Position numbers and translations under genes: made by a program
Shown here: piece by piece, positions 46,052 through 54,428 of the stretch
Layout of the letters: the number at the start of each line of letters is the position of its first letter
How positions within the stretch are numbered: the stretch's first letter is position 1
Notes under the pieces: generated by a model
The model's database searches: none
What the model saw: only the letters and a program-made list of their open reading frames with translations
What the model was told of the DNA's origin: nothing
Assembly (NCBI GenBank): GCA_012735505.1
Contig: JAAYHE010000071.1
Location: forward strand, 1-64,000
Direction: 5' to 3'
Origin: Bacillota bacterium
GTDB taxonomy: Bacteria > Bacillota > UBA994 > UBA5500
Length of the DNA stretch: 64,000 bases

Positions 46052-47578
46052 ATGCAAAAGAGGATATTGACAGCCAGCTTACTTATGGTTCTTATTATAT
46101 GTTTGGCTGCAACTCCAGTAGATGCAGCTTCCTATAAGCTCATTGTTAATGGCGAGGAGATCGCTTTAACTCAGGAGATAAAGCTTATTAACAAGCGCTC
46201 TATGCTGCCTATTAGGGATTTTTTCCAGTCGGTGGGTGCCCATGTCGATTGGGACGGCAGTGCAAGAACAGCTGTAGTTAAGAAAGACAATATTGTAGCC
46301 TATTTTCCCGTCAATTCAAGGTACGTTAGGGTGAATGGAATACCGGTGGCTACAGATACCCCCACGCAACTGATAGGGAATTTAGTTTATATCCCAATCA
46401 GGATAGCAGGGGAGGTACTCGGTTATGACGTTGATTACCGCAACGGGACTATTATTATGACAGAGGACCTTGCTGCTCAAAATGCCCGCAGACATTACGC
46501 CACCTTCAGCAACATATTTGAACGGGCCCTAAAGGGGGAAAGGGTATTTGACGAACTTGAAAAGGAATGTTTCTCTTTACTAGATGCCCTGATCGAGCTA
46601 GACAAGAGGGCTTTTGTTAGCCCAAGGGGATACACCCTCTATGCTCCCGAGGATGCTTATGAGTACGATTTATTGTGGCAGGCTATGATTGCTAATGCCT
46701 GGTTATACCACGATCTTTTAAAGGATAATGTAAGGCAAGATATCAATCTGTATTACGGTGAACATCCTACAGTTCCTTCGGTGGGTAAACTGCGAAATTG
46801 GGTAAGGCTAAAACCCGCCGCATACGATCACGAAGCTGTTATAGACACGCTAGAGAACTTGCCTGTACCGGATATCCTGCTAAGAGGGACGAAGATATTC
46901 ATGCTTCCAGGAGCATCACCTTCTGCTGCAGGTGTTAATGTAGGTTCTTTCGATCGTGGTTCGGGATCAGTTGTTTTTGTCGGTGGCAACAGAACTATGG
47001 ACGACATTATAGGCACACTGCACCACGAGATTGGTCATAGCATAGAGAATATATTGTCTACAAACATGCCTGATTTTGAAGAGGCCTACGCTAAACTCTA
47101 CGGCCGAACGGCTCCCACAGATCTCGCCGCCGAGTATGAGAAAGAATGGGGCGATCGCTTAACGGAGAACTTTGCTGAAGACTTTGTATACTATTGTTTA
47201 GGCATACCTAAACAGAGCTCGTGGACTGGGGTTAGCGAGGAAAGGTTTGCCGAATTTCTTCGTAACCAAATTGATTCCTTTACCCCAACCAGCCTCAGCT
47301 ATACACGGATCGACCTGACCCTTCCCGATGGCAGAAAGATGCGCCTAGATTGTCCGTTAGCGACATTCGTATTCGTAATGCTACCAGCAGAGGAATGTGT
47401 TATAGAGATAGAAGAACCGACGCTAAAACTAAGTCAATTCTATGCCAATCAAGGAATATTTCCCTTCGAGGGCAACAAGGCCCGGTTCAAACCGGGCCTC
47501 GGTACGGGGCTAAGCATTATCAGATGCAACGGGCAACAAAGCGAAATGCACTTCACCATGATAGGCGTAGACCGGTAA
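46052..47578 (+). CDS. Secreted metalloprotease with copper-amine-oxidase-N-type domain
   Basis: 508 residues. A signal peptide (about 1-26) ends in VDAAS. A stalk domain (about 28-150) follows with LPIRDFFQSVGAHVDWDGS and PIRIAGEVLGYDVDYRNGT, the copper-amine-oxidase N-terminal-like module used in Bacillota envelope proteins. The catalytic part has HHEIGH (HExxH, near residue 328) and later ENFAEDF, whose glutamates could be the third zinc ligand. The tail is beta-rich. Substrate unknown. It is alone between two repeat-bearing gaps. Confidence 0.8.
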   Translation: MQKRILTASLLMVLIICLAATPVDAASYKLIVNGEEIALTQEIKLINKRSMLPIRDFFQSVGAHVDWDGSARTAVVKKDNIVAYFPVNSRYVRVNGIPVATDTPTQLIGNLVYIPIRIAGEVLGYDVDYRNGTIIMTEDLAAQNARRHYATFSNIFERALKGERVFDELEKECFSLLDALIELDKRAFVSPRGYTLYAPEDAYEYDLLWQAMIANAWLYHDLLKDNVRQDINLYYGEHPTVPSVGKLRNWVRLKPAAYDHEAVIDTLENLPVPDILLRGTKIFMLPGASPSAAGVNVGSFDRGSGSVVFVGGNRTMDDIIGTLHHEIGHSIENILSTNMPDFEEAYAKLYGRTAPTDLAAEYEKEWGDRLTENFAEDFVYYCLGIPKQSSWTGVSEERFAEFLRNQIDSFTPTSLSYTRIDLTLPDGRKMRLDCPLATFVFVMLPAEECVIEIEEPTLKLSQFYANQGIFPFEGNKARFKPGLGTGLSIIRCNGQQSEMHFTMIGVDR

Positions 47579-47599
47579 TAGGAAGGTTCGCTGCTGGCG

Positions 47600-47860
47600 C
47601 AAAGGGCCACGCATTGGCTGCGCGGTAGGTCGCAGTCATGCTCGCGCGCGTGTGGCCCATTTTTAGAAGGAACAAGCTGATAGTTGCCTCTTCTCTATCA
47701 CTTTCTTATCCGCAAGGCTTATGCATTGCTTGTGTAATGAGCTCAGTTAGCAAAAAATCGGCCAGAAGTCAATGATGCTGCAATTGACGTCTGGCCGATT
47801 TGCTTCTTGCTTCCTTCGCTCTCTCATTATGGCTCCCATGCGCTTTGCGTATGATATGCG
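47600..47860 (+). repeat. Intergenic repeat R1, copy (with R2 inside)
   Basis: Stem GGGCCAC/GTGGCCC (47604-47610, 47652-47658) encloses GGTCGCAGTCATGCTC (47628-47643) and is followed by ATTTTT, so it may also end the protease transcript. A 17-bp stem with one mismatch follows (47755-47771 with 47785-47801). Then come TTCCTTCGCTCTCTCATTATGGCTCC and ATGCGCTTTGCGTATGA. On the minus strand the second hairpin ends in T6 and probably terminates the deacetylase gene. R2 is at 47665-47735. No gene is seen in 47579-47929. Confidence 0.62.
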
Positions 47861-47929
47861 CCCTTGTTCGGACTAGGCGCCGCAATTGACAGCTAACAAT
47901 GGTGGAGGAAAACGTCATGCCTTATCGGC

Positions 47930-48709
47930 TTAGCGGGGCCGCATCATACCATTGCTTTTGTCGATATAATAATCGCCTTTGAGCAACAGCTCAGAGATAG
48001 GCACTATCTCATATCCTTCTTGCCGGCAAAATTCTAAGATAGGCCTGAGGGCGGCTGGTGTGTGCTCGGCATTGTTATGGAAGAGAACGATGGCGCCTGG
48101 CTCAATTTTCTGGGTTACCCTCCTGACAATGTCTGCTGCCGTAGTTGGTCGCCAATCGAGGGAATCTATGCTCCACTGTATCACCTTATAATCGAGCTTT
48201 TCTATTGTATCTATGACTAAGTTATTATACTCGCCAAAAGGAGGTCGAAATAGTTTGGCTTCCTGTTGGGTTATTTCTTTAATGAGTTCATGGGTGCTTA
48301 GAACTTCAAAAGTTATTTGCTCTGCCGTTAAGCTGTTCATGTGCGGGTGGGTGGCACTATGGTTGCCAATTTCATGACCGGCAGCAGCAATCCGGGCAGC
48401 CACTTCTGGGTATTTTTTTAGCCAAAAGGCTACCAAGAAGAAGGTTGTTTTGACGTTATATTCATCTAAAATAGCTAGTAATTCATCGGTATGATCGGCA
48501 CCCCAAGCAGCATCGAAGCTGATGGCAATCTTCTTTTCATCTGTCTGGACACAGTAGATAGGAACGCGACGGTTAAGATTGACCAGTGTAGTGATAACTT
48601 GGCGTGGATAGGTCGGGAAATATAGGTGGGTAACGGTCATAGTTATGGCCAAGATAAGAACTATGCTGGTCATCAACAACAGCTTGCGTTTGGATATAAA
48701 AAACATCAT
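47930..48709 (-). CDS. Polysaccharide deacetylase, PdaB-like sporulation type
   Basis: 259 residues. One N-terminal membrane helix (about 10-30) is followed by a NodB domain: SFDAAWGADHTDELL (the Asp-Ala-Ala-Trp-Gly-Ala variant typical of PdaB), HEIGNHSATHPHM (metal histidines) and FRPPFGEYN. LFHNNAEHT near the end carries the last catalytic histidine. PdaB-like enzymes act on spore cortex or wall glycans. A CATATTCT box 30 bp upstream could be a sigma-E -10, but the -35 is weak. Confidence 0.85.
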   Translation of the reverse strand: MMFFISKRKLLLMTSIVLILAITMTVTHLYFPTYPRQVITTLVNLNRRVPIYCVQTDEKKIAISFDAAWGADHTDELLAILDEYNVKTTFFLVAFWLKKYPEVAARIAAAGHEIGNHSATHPHMNSLTAEQITFEVLSTHELIKEITQQEAKLFRPPFGEYNNLVIDTIEKLDYKVIQWSIDSLDWRPTTAADIVRRVTQKIEPGAIVLFHNNAEHTPAALRPILEFCRQEGYEIVPISELLLKGDYYIDKSNGMMRPR

Positions 48710-48778
48710 TTTAGCTTGCCCCCCTTTCCTTTATAGAATATGGGGACGGGCTAGCTACTATGTTACAGATGACAAGTT

Positions 48779-49672
48779 TTAGCCTAAGCCTAACCAACGT
48801 ATGACCAAGGGGATAGTGAGGATGCTAGCTAGTGTGGTGATGATGGTCAGGGAGGATACAAGCTCTGGTTCGGCATCAAATTCAACGGAAAGCATAGTGG
48901 TGACTACTGCAGTGGGGGTGGCAGCAGAGAGAATAAAGGCTTGGCGGCTCAGCAGGTCAAACTGGAGGGCATGGGCCACCCGGTCTGCCAGCAGGGGTGC
49001 CAAGCCTAGTTTAAAAAAGGTGCCAAGGCCCAATAGCGGCCAGCGGCGGCAAAATGACATGCCCGCCAATTGTACCCCCAATAGTAAGAGAAAGATGGGA
49101 ATACTCGCTTGGGTTAGTAAGGTGATGGCCTTGAACAGCCATGAAGGCAGCGCCAGGGGTAAGCGGCGTAGGGTTAACGCTAAAATGGCTGCGTAGGCAG
49201 TTGGCATCTGTAAGATTTTCTTGACCGATTGCCCCACGCTCAAGCTGCTGCGCGCTGCGAAGTAGATAGCCAGCGAGAACATGAGCATCTGATGGACAAC
49301 CATGACGACAGCTCCGCGCTCGAGGCCAACTGGGCCGAAAATGCCAGCTATAATAGGCAAGCCATAGTTGCCAACGTTCATGAATACGCTGCCTAGCTGC
49401 ATGGCGCTAGTGAGGCGCACCGACAAGCCTAGGCAGCGGGCACAAATAGTCAGCAGCAGCGATAGCGAACAGATAAACAATAATGTACCTCCGCCTAGTC
49501 TTAGGAGCTGATCGCCGGTCAACTGGGAGTTATATAAAGAGTTGAAAATTAGAGCTGGGCTGAGCACATAAAGGGTCAGCTTAGCTAAAGGCTTGGCCTC
49601 AACTTGCAGCCAGCGATGGGCTAGGACGCCTGCTAGGATCAATAGCAGCAGAGGTAACATTAAATCGGACAT
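48779..49672 (-). CDS. AEC family transporter
   Basis: 297 residues with ten hydrophobic segments in two halves, the auxin-efflux-carrier pattern. MNVGNYGLPI near 96-105 and the C-terminal FILSAATPTAVVTTMLSVEF are family marks. Bacterial members export or import organic acids such as malate or malonate. The substrate is unknown. The stop of the gene encoding the upstream ThrE small subunit is 1 bp away, so it is co-transcribed with thrE-type genes. Confidence 0.85.
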   Translation of the reverse strand: MSDLMLPLLLLILAGVLAHRWLQVEAKPLAKLTLYVLSPALIFNSLYNSQLTGDQLLRLGGGTLLFICSLSLLLTICARCLGLSVRLTSAMQLGSVFMNVGNYGLPIIAGIFGPVGLERGAVVMVVHQMLMFSLAIYFAARSSLSVGQSVKKILQMPTAYAAILALTLRRLPLALPSWLFKAITLLTQASIPIFLLLLGVQLAGMSFCRRWPLLGLGTFFKLGLAPLLADRVAHALQFDLLSRQAFILSAATPTAVVTTMLSVEFDAEPELVSSLTIITTLASILTIPLVIRWLGLG

Positions 49673-49673
49673 T

Positions 49674-50129
49674 CTATTTCTTATCCCTCCTCAGTAGGCG
49701 GAAAAGAGCACGCACCAACGAAGTGGCTACAGCTAAGCCGCCGGCAATGGCACCTGCCGCTAGTAAGGCTTGGGTGGCTAGACTGAGCCCACCCGGATAG
49801 TCGCCTACCACGAAAGCTTGCATGGCAGCGTAAATAGTAACCCCAGGTACCAGAGGCACAATGCCAGGGGTGAGAAAGACGGTGGCTGGTTCATGGCAGA
49901 TGCGAGCAATTATTTCCCCGGAAATACCGACAGCCAAGGCGCCTAGTGCGGTGCGGCCAACAATTTCAAAACCCAGGGCTTGTGCCAGCATCCAGCCGAC
50001 CCAGCCTAAGGCACCGGTTAAGCCGGCTAGGGGTACGCGTCGTTTGGGTGCTCGAAAAATCACGCCCCAAGCGGTAGAGGCTATGAAAGCAAGAGTCAGT
50101 TCGGTCGCCGGTCCTATTAGCCTAGCCAT
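49674..50129 (-). CDS. Threonine/serine exporter, small (DUF3815) subunit
   Basis: 151 residues with four to five membrane helices. The motif VFLTPGIVPLVPGVTIYAAM is the hallmark of the C-terminal half of ThrE. In Corynebacterium ThrE is one protein; in many Bacillota it is split in two, as here. The partner (DUF1212 half) overlaps it by 13 bp. Confidence 0.88.
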   Translation of the reverse strand: MARLIGPATELTLAFIASTAWGVIFRAPKRRVPLAGLTGALGWVGWMLAQALGFEIVGRTALGALAVGISGEIIARICHEPATVFLTPGIVPLVPGVTIYAAMQAFVVGDYPGGLSLATQALLAAGAIAGGLAVATSLVRALFRLLRRDKK

Positions 50130-50884
50130 TTAATCCACCACCCTAAGATCGCACCAGCGCCGGCAGCAATGGCTGTGGCTGTAAACAGTGCCTCGATAGT
50201 TCTCACAATGCCTGAAAGCAGGTCGCCAGCCAATACATCCCTTGCGCCTGCAGTAAGCAGTACCCCAGGTACGAGGCTCATTATAGCCCCGAGAATAACC
50301 CGGTCTGAGGGCATATCTGGGAAGACGAGGGTAACAGAGAGAGCTAGCAAAGCTGCGACAAACCCACCAGCAAAATCAGCTAAGAGGCCGGGAATAGCTG
50401 CCTTACGCAAGAAGGCAGCGCTATGAAAGACAATAAAAGCGACTAGGGCCGTGGTAGGAAGTTCCCAACCACGGGCACCAAACAAGGTCGCAAAAGCAGT
50501 TCCTCCTATGGCGGCTCCTAGGGGGCCCCAGCGGACTAGGCTGTGCTCGGTGTCTCGTTCGATTTGACAGAGGGCCTGCAGCACTTCGCCGGGGTCGTTT
50601 TGCTGACCGGCGAGGGAACGGGAGAGGTTATTGATAGCCGCTACCCGGCCGAGGTTAGTCGATCTTTTATCTATGCGCCTGACACGAGTGCCGATGCGTC
50701 CGTAGGCATGGGCAGATAGATGGATGCCGGTAGGCGTGGCGATACAGTCGACTACCTCTGCGCCACAGGCAGTTAGTAAATGATAGATGGTGTTTTCGAC
50801 CCGGTATATTTCGGCTCCGCTACCGAGGAGTAAGGTGCCGCTGTAAAGGCCTAGTTCGAGCAACTGCTCCATCTTTGCGGGCAT
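50117..50884 (-). CDS. Threonine/serine exporter, large (DUF1212) subunit
   Basis: 255 residues from the ATG at 50884, which follows GGAGGTG by 9 nt. The N-terminal soluble part has SGAEIYRVENTIYHLLTACGAEVVDCIATPTGI, the DUF1212 hydrolase-like signature of ThrE. Five membrane helices with LVPGVLLTAGARDVLAGD follow. Together with the small subunit it forms an amino acid exporter. The three-gene set with the AEC transporter suggests a shared export role. Confidence 0.88.
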   Translation of the reverse strand: MPAKMEQLLELGLYSGTLLLGSGAEIYRVENTIYHLLTACGAEVVDCIATPTGIHLSAHAYGRIGTRVRRIDKRSTNLGRVAAINNLSRSLAGQQNDPGEVLQALCQIERDTEHSLVRWGPLGAAIGGTAFATLFGARGWELPTTALVAFIVFHSAAFLRKAAIPGLLADFAGGFVAALLALSVTLVFPDMPSDRVILGAIMSLVPGVLLTAGARDVLAGDLLSGIVRTIEALFTATAIAAGAGAILGWWIKWLG

Positions 50885-51113
50885 TGAACCTAGCACCTCC
50901 ATTTGGCTGTTGTTTGTCTATAGTATACTGGCTGTATAGACAGCGGGCAATGCTATACACTAGAATAGTACACTAAATTAATGCCTAGCGGCTAGGAGGA
51001 TGCTTCTAGGGTATAGGAGGATCGCTATAGCCTAAGGCTGTAGTCTCCCCCCCAGGCAAGGTTGCGACTGTGGGGGCCCCCGACTGATCAGGGCAGCAAA
51101 GGAGGACCTGCAT

Positions 51114-51608
51114 GTGGCCAGTGCAACTAGTCCAGTTCATACATATGTATATCTGGAACAAGCTAATCCTCTGCAGGCAAAGTTATTGCAGATTGTAGCG
51201 GCGCAGAGGGAAGACTTGCAGGTAATTCGCGACGGTCGGTTTACGCGTAGTCAGGATGTAGAACGACTACTGAAGCCTACCTTAACAGAACTCGGTTTTT
51301 TACACGCAGTAACCAGCAAAGAAGTGCCCTGTTTGTTTGCAACCAACTCGGATTTTGAAATGGATTTTTATCATCCCCACCACCATGTGGCCTTAGAGGT
51401 GGAAAAAGGAAAACATTTTAATGCCTGGCGGGATGTTTGTAAATTTATTGAATCTCCATTAGTAGAGCATGCGGTGCTTCTAATTCCAGCTGAAAAGGTT
51501 AGCAAATCAGGTAGTCGTGATAATGTGTTCTTGAGTACGATAGATAGCTTATCTAATGCTAGTAGAATATACCTAGGATTAAAAAGCTTTTTTTTGATCG
51601 GTTACTAA
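51114..51608 (+). CDS. Small nuclease-like protein (possible D-x10-ExE motif)
   Basis: 164 residues from a GTG that follows AAAGGAGG by 8 nt. I do not recognise a named family. A helical N-terminal half contains RSQDVERLLKPTLTELGF. The middle has MDFYHPHHHVALEVEKGKHFNAWRD, where D-x10-E-V-E-K recalls the metal site of restriction-type nucleases of the BamHI pattern. The following VEHAVLLIPAEK could be the next core strand. No methyltransferase is nearby. The DNA-cutting role is a guess from motif spacing. Confidence 0.5.
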   Translation: MASATSPVHTYVYLEQANPLQAKLLQIVAAQREDLQVIRDGRFTRSQDVERLLKPTLTELGFLHAVTSKEVPCLFATNSDFEMDFYHPHHHVALEVEKGKHFNAWRDVCKFIESPLVEHAVLLIPAEKVSKSGSRDNVFLSTIDSLSNASRIYLGLKSFFLIGY

Positions 51609-51682
51609 CATGTTTTATTGTGTATAATGAGATGGGTAGCAAAGTCTGTTGCTTTTTGTTGGGTTGAGAGGAGGTGAAAGCC

Positions 51683-51850
51683 GTGGCTTATAAGATCAGT
51701 AAAGATTGCATCGCTTGCGGCGCTTGCCAGCCGGAGTGCCCAGTTGATGCTATTACCGAGGGTGACATCTATGTCATAGATCCAGAAAAATGCATTGATT
51801 GTGGGGCATGCGCAGCTGTTTGCCCAGTAGATGCACCTAAACCAGAGTAA
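51683..51850 (+). CDS. 2[4Fe-4S] ferredoxin
   Basis: 55 residues from a GTG preceded by GAGGAGGTGA. Two complete cluster motifs are present, CIACGACQPECP and CIDCGACAAVCP, related by internal symmetry: the classic clostridial ferredoxin. It carries low-potential electrons in anaerobic metabolism. It is free-standing, with its own terminator. Confidence 0.95.
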   Translation: MAYKISKDCIACGACQPECPVDAITEGDIYVIDPEKCIDCGACAAVCPVDAPKPE

Positions 51851-51870
51851 AGGCATAAATTCGTCGAAAG

Positions 51871-51904
51871 AGCCCGCCTGTTATGTTAGGCCGGGCTTTT
51901 TCTA
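51871..51904 (+). terminator. Terminator of the ferredoxin gene
   Basis: AGCCCG-CCT pairs with AGG-C-CGGGCT and is followed by TTTTTC, about 20 bp after the stop codon. Confidence 0.82.
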
Positions 51905-52019
51905 TTGCTCTAAAGGCAGTCTAGCCTAATAAATAAAAAGGCAGAGCCCTTAAGGAATTTAAACTAAACCTTGACGTTTGCAAGGCAGGAGTATATATTA
52001 AACAAGGAGGTGATAGCGA

Positions 52020-53120
52020 GTGGCGGAAGAACAAGTGTTAGTTTTGCGCATGCTGGAAGAAGGTAAGATAACCGCCGAGCAAGCGGTCGAGCTGCTAGAG
52101 GCGTTGAAAAGGCCTGAGCGGAAGCAGCGGGAACCGCGATCAGTAGAGGCCATCGTGCGCGAAGAAACGCGCAAAGCCCGACAGGCGGCTCGGGCCGAGG
52201 CAGCGCGAGCCCGCGCCATGGCTGAGAAGGCACGAGCGCAGGCTCGACGCCAGATCGAGCGACGTCGCCCTGAGAGGACTGTCGTGGCTACCTTGCGTGC
52301 CTTGGGCATCCCTTGGAGTGGGGGCCGAGAATTCACCTATAGCCGCAGTCTAAGTGGTGAGTTTGGTGAAGGGCAAGCGGAAATTCAGCTGCAAAACACC
52401 AACGGCCGGATCCAGATTTGCCCTAGCTCTAGCGAGCAGTGGCAGCTGACCCTAACAAGCCGGGTGCGCGCTGATGATGAGGTTACGGCTGAAAAGTTGG
52501 CAGAAAAACTAGTCCAGGTAGACAGTGATAGCAACCGTTTGCTAGTGGAGGCGCAGCGGCTTTTTGGGCAAAACGCCAAGGTGGATATCGACTTGCGCCT
52601 ACCCAGGCGAAGGCTAGGAGCTGTAATTGCTTCTACTACCAACGGTTCAATCAAGGCCCAAGAGCTTAAGGCTGATACCGTAATTTTTAAAACCGTAAAC
52701 GGTAGAGTTACCGGTGAAAAGCTAGAAATCGACTCTTTGCAGGCGAGCGCTGTCAACGGTAGGGTTTGTATTGCCGGAGCTATCAAAGAGATGCGGGGCA
52801 GGGCGACTAACGGTCGCATTTTGGTGCAGGTGGCACCGGGTGATACTGAACTGGATCTGGGAACGGTTAATGGTTCGGTTAACGTCACCCTAGCTACTGA
52901 TGAACGGATCGGCTACCAATTGGATTTAACAAGTGTGTCCGGCAGCATCCGCCAGGAGCTACCGGATATAGTGGTTAAAGAGGAAGAGAAAAGGCCGGGT
53001 AGGCGCGTCTTCCGGGCCGAGTCGGCAGCTTGGGCAGATAAGGATATTCGCCAGAGTGTGCGAGCGCGGACGGTAAGCGGATCGGTGCGGATCAATTTGC
53101 CAGAGGAGGAGGGGAACTAA
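52020..53120 (+). CDS. DUF4097 (YvlB-like) protein with basic linker
   Basis: 366 residues from a GTG after AAGGAGGTGA. A short N-terminal helix pair (LRMLEEGKITAEQAVELLEAL) is followed by an Arg/Ala-rich, strongly basic helix (about 33-85). A DUF4097 beta-solenoid of repeated TNGS/VNGR motifs (about 120-330) follows. Related proteins (YvlB, LiaX) take part in the envelope-stress response to cell wall antibiotics. It ends on the first base of the next gene's start region (1-bp overlap). Confidence 0.83.
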   Translation: MAEEQVLVLRMLEEGKITAEQAVELLEALKRPERKQREPRSVEAIVREETRKARQAARAEAARARAMAEKARAQARRQIERRRPERTVVATLRALGIPWSGGREFTYSRSLSGEFGEGQAEIQLQNTNGRIQICPSSSEQWQLTLTSRVRADDEVTAEKLAEKLVQVDSDSNRLLVEAQRLFGQNAKVDIDLRLPRRRLGAVIASTTNGSIKAQELKADTVIFKTVNGRVTGEKLEIDSLQASAVNGRVCIAGAIKEMRGRATNGRILVQVAPGDTELDLGTVNGSVNVTLATDERIGYQLDLTSVSGSIRQELPDIVVKEEEKRPGRRVFRAESAAWADKDIRQSVRARTVSGSVRINLPEEEGN

Positions 53121-54355
53121 TGTCGGGGGAAAAACTATATGTGCTACGGTTGTTGGAGCAAGGCAAGGTCACTTTTGAAGAAGCTTTGGCACTGCTAGAA
53201 GCATTACAGGGTAGCGATGATACGGGCGAAAAGGAAGAATCCTTAGAGGAAGTTAGTGTGGTGCAGGTAGAGGATGAGTGGGATGCCCAGGACGAAGATG
53301 AAGACGAAGACGAAGAAATAGAAGGCGTAGACGTGGCCGACGCAGTTCAGGATGCCTTAGACGAGGTGGGGGAAGAATTGCGCTCCTTAGGAGATGAGAT
53401 CGGGGAGGAAATTAGAGAAGCTCTGCAGGAGGCAGGCCAAGAAGTGCAGGCAGCCATGCAAGAAGTTGGCGAGGAATTGCGCACGGCAGTAGGAGCCGGG
53501 ACTGGTTTGGCTGGCCTCTTTAGCGGCCTCTTTGGCGGCAGCTTTGGTCCCCAATACAACTGGCAGGAAGAACGGGAGATAGCAGTCGGTGATGATGTCA
53601 AATCTCTAGATTTGGCTATTGAGACCAAGAATGGCCGTGTCCGTTTGCTGCCAGCGGCTGCAGATTCTGAACAAATATCGGTCACGATTGAATACCGTTT
53701 GCAGGCCGCCAATGAGGATGAAGCGCGGGCCATGGCAAAGCAGGGGCTAGAGGAGACGCAAGTCATGCGCGATGGGGTGTTATCCCTGGCCTTCATAGCT
53801 AACGAAGCGATTAAGGGTACAGTCTCGTTTACAGTCTATTTGCCCCCAGAGTTAGCGGCTAAACTAGAGCTAACCAGCAAGAATGGCGCTATTTCTCTGC
53901 AGGATGTGAAGGGGAAAGGGAAGCTAGAAACTAAGAACGGCTCGATCAAAGTGAGAGGCAGATGTTATGAAGAGCTAGAAGCTGAAACAAAAAATGGTAG
54001 CATCACAATTGCTGCCAGCATTGGCAATCTGACCGCTAGCAGCAAGAATGGTTCGGTGCGAGCCAGTTTAGAGCCCTTAAGCGAAAACAGTGAGATTTCC
54101 TTAAGTACTAATAACGGCTCAGTCCGAGCTGCACTAGCTTGTGATGATGAGATTGGCTATAGTCTTGATGTGGAGACTCACCGCGGCGGGTTGAAGATGG
54201 AGTTGCCCGGCTTGGTGTCCCAGATGCAGGAAAAACGGCGCTGGAGAGGCACTACGCAAAACTGGGATACAGCCAAGCGCAAGGCCCAGCTGACTGTACA
54301 AACAAGGAATGGGAGCATTAGTATCAGGCAGCAAGCTGCGGACGAGTTGAACTAG
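53120..54355 (+). CDS. DUF4097 (YvlB-like) protein with acidic linker
   Basis: 411 residues. The same N-terminal helix pair as its neighbour (LRLLEQGKVTFEEALALLEAL) is followed by a very acidic segment (about 35-75, D/E runs) and an amphipathic EVGEELR repeat region (to about 130). A DUF4097 solenoid with KNGS repeated about six times follows. It is a paralogue of the upstream gene, with opposite charge in the linker. A role at the cell envelope is inferred from the family. Confidence 0.83.
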   Translation: MSGEKLYVLRLLEQGKVTFEEALALLEALQGSDDTGEKEESLEEVSVVQVEDEWDAQDEDEDEDEEIEGVDVADAVQDALDEVGEELRSLGDEIGEEIREALQEAGQEVQAAMQEVGEELRTAVGAGTGLAGLFSGLFGGSFGPQYNWQEEREIAVGDDVKSLDLAIETKNGRVRLLPAAADSEQISVTIEYRLQAANEDEARAMAKQGLEETQVMRDGVLSLAFIANEAIKGTVSFTVYLPPELAAKLELTSKNGAISLQDVKGKGKLETKNGSIKVRGRCYEELEAETKNGSITIAASIGNLTASSKNGSVRASLEPLSENSEISLSTNNGSVRAALACDDEIGYSLDVETHRGGLKMELPGLVSQMQEKRRWRGTTQNWDTAKRKAQLTVQTRNGSISIRQQAADELN

Positions 54356-54383
54356 GTGGCAGTACATATAGTCTAGAGAATAT

Positions 54384-54427
54384 AAGGGCTGATTCGGTTA
54401 GTGGCGAATCAGCCCTTGTTTGTTTTT
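54384..54427 (+). terminator. Terminator of the DUF4097 pair
   Basis: A perfect 13-bp stem (54384-54396 with 54405-54417) is followed by GTTTGTTTTT. Confidence 0.9.
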
Positions 54428-54428
54428 A

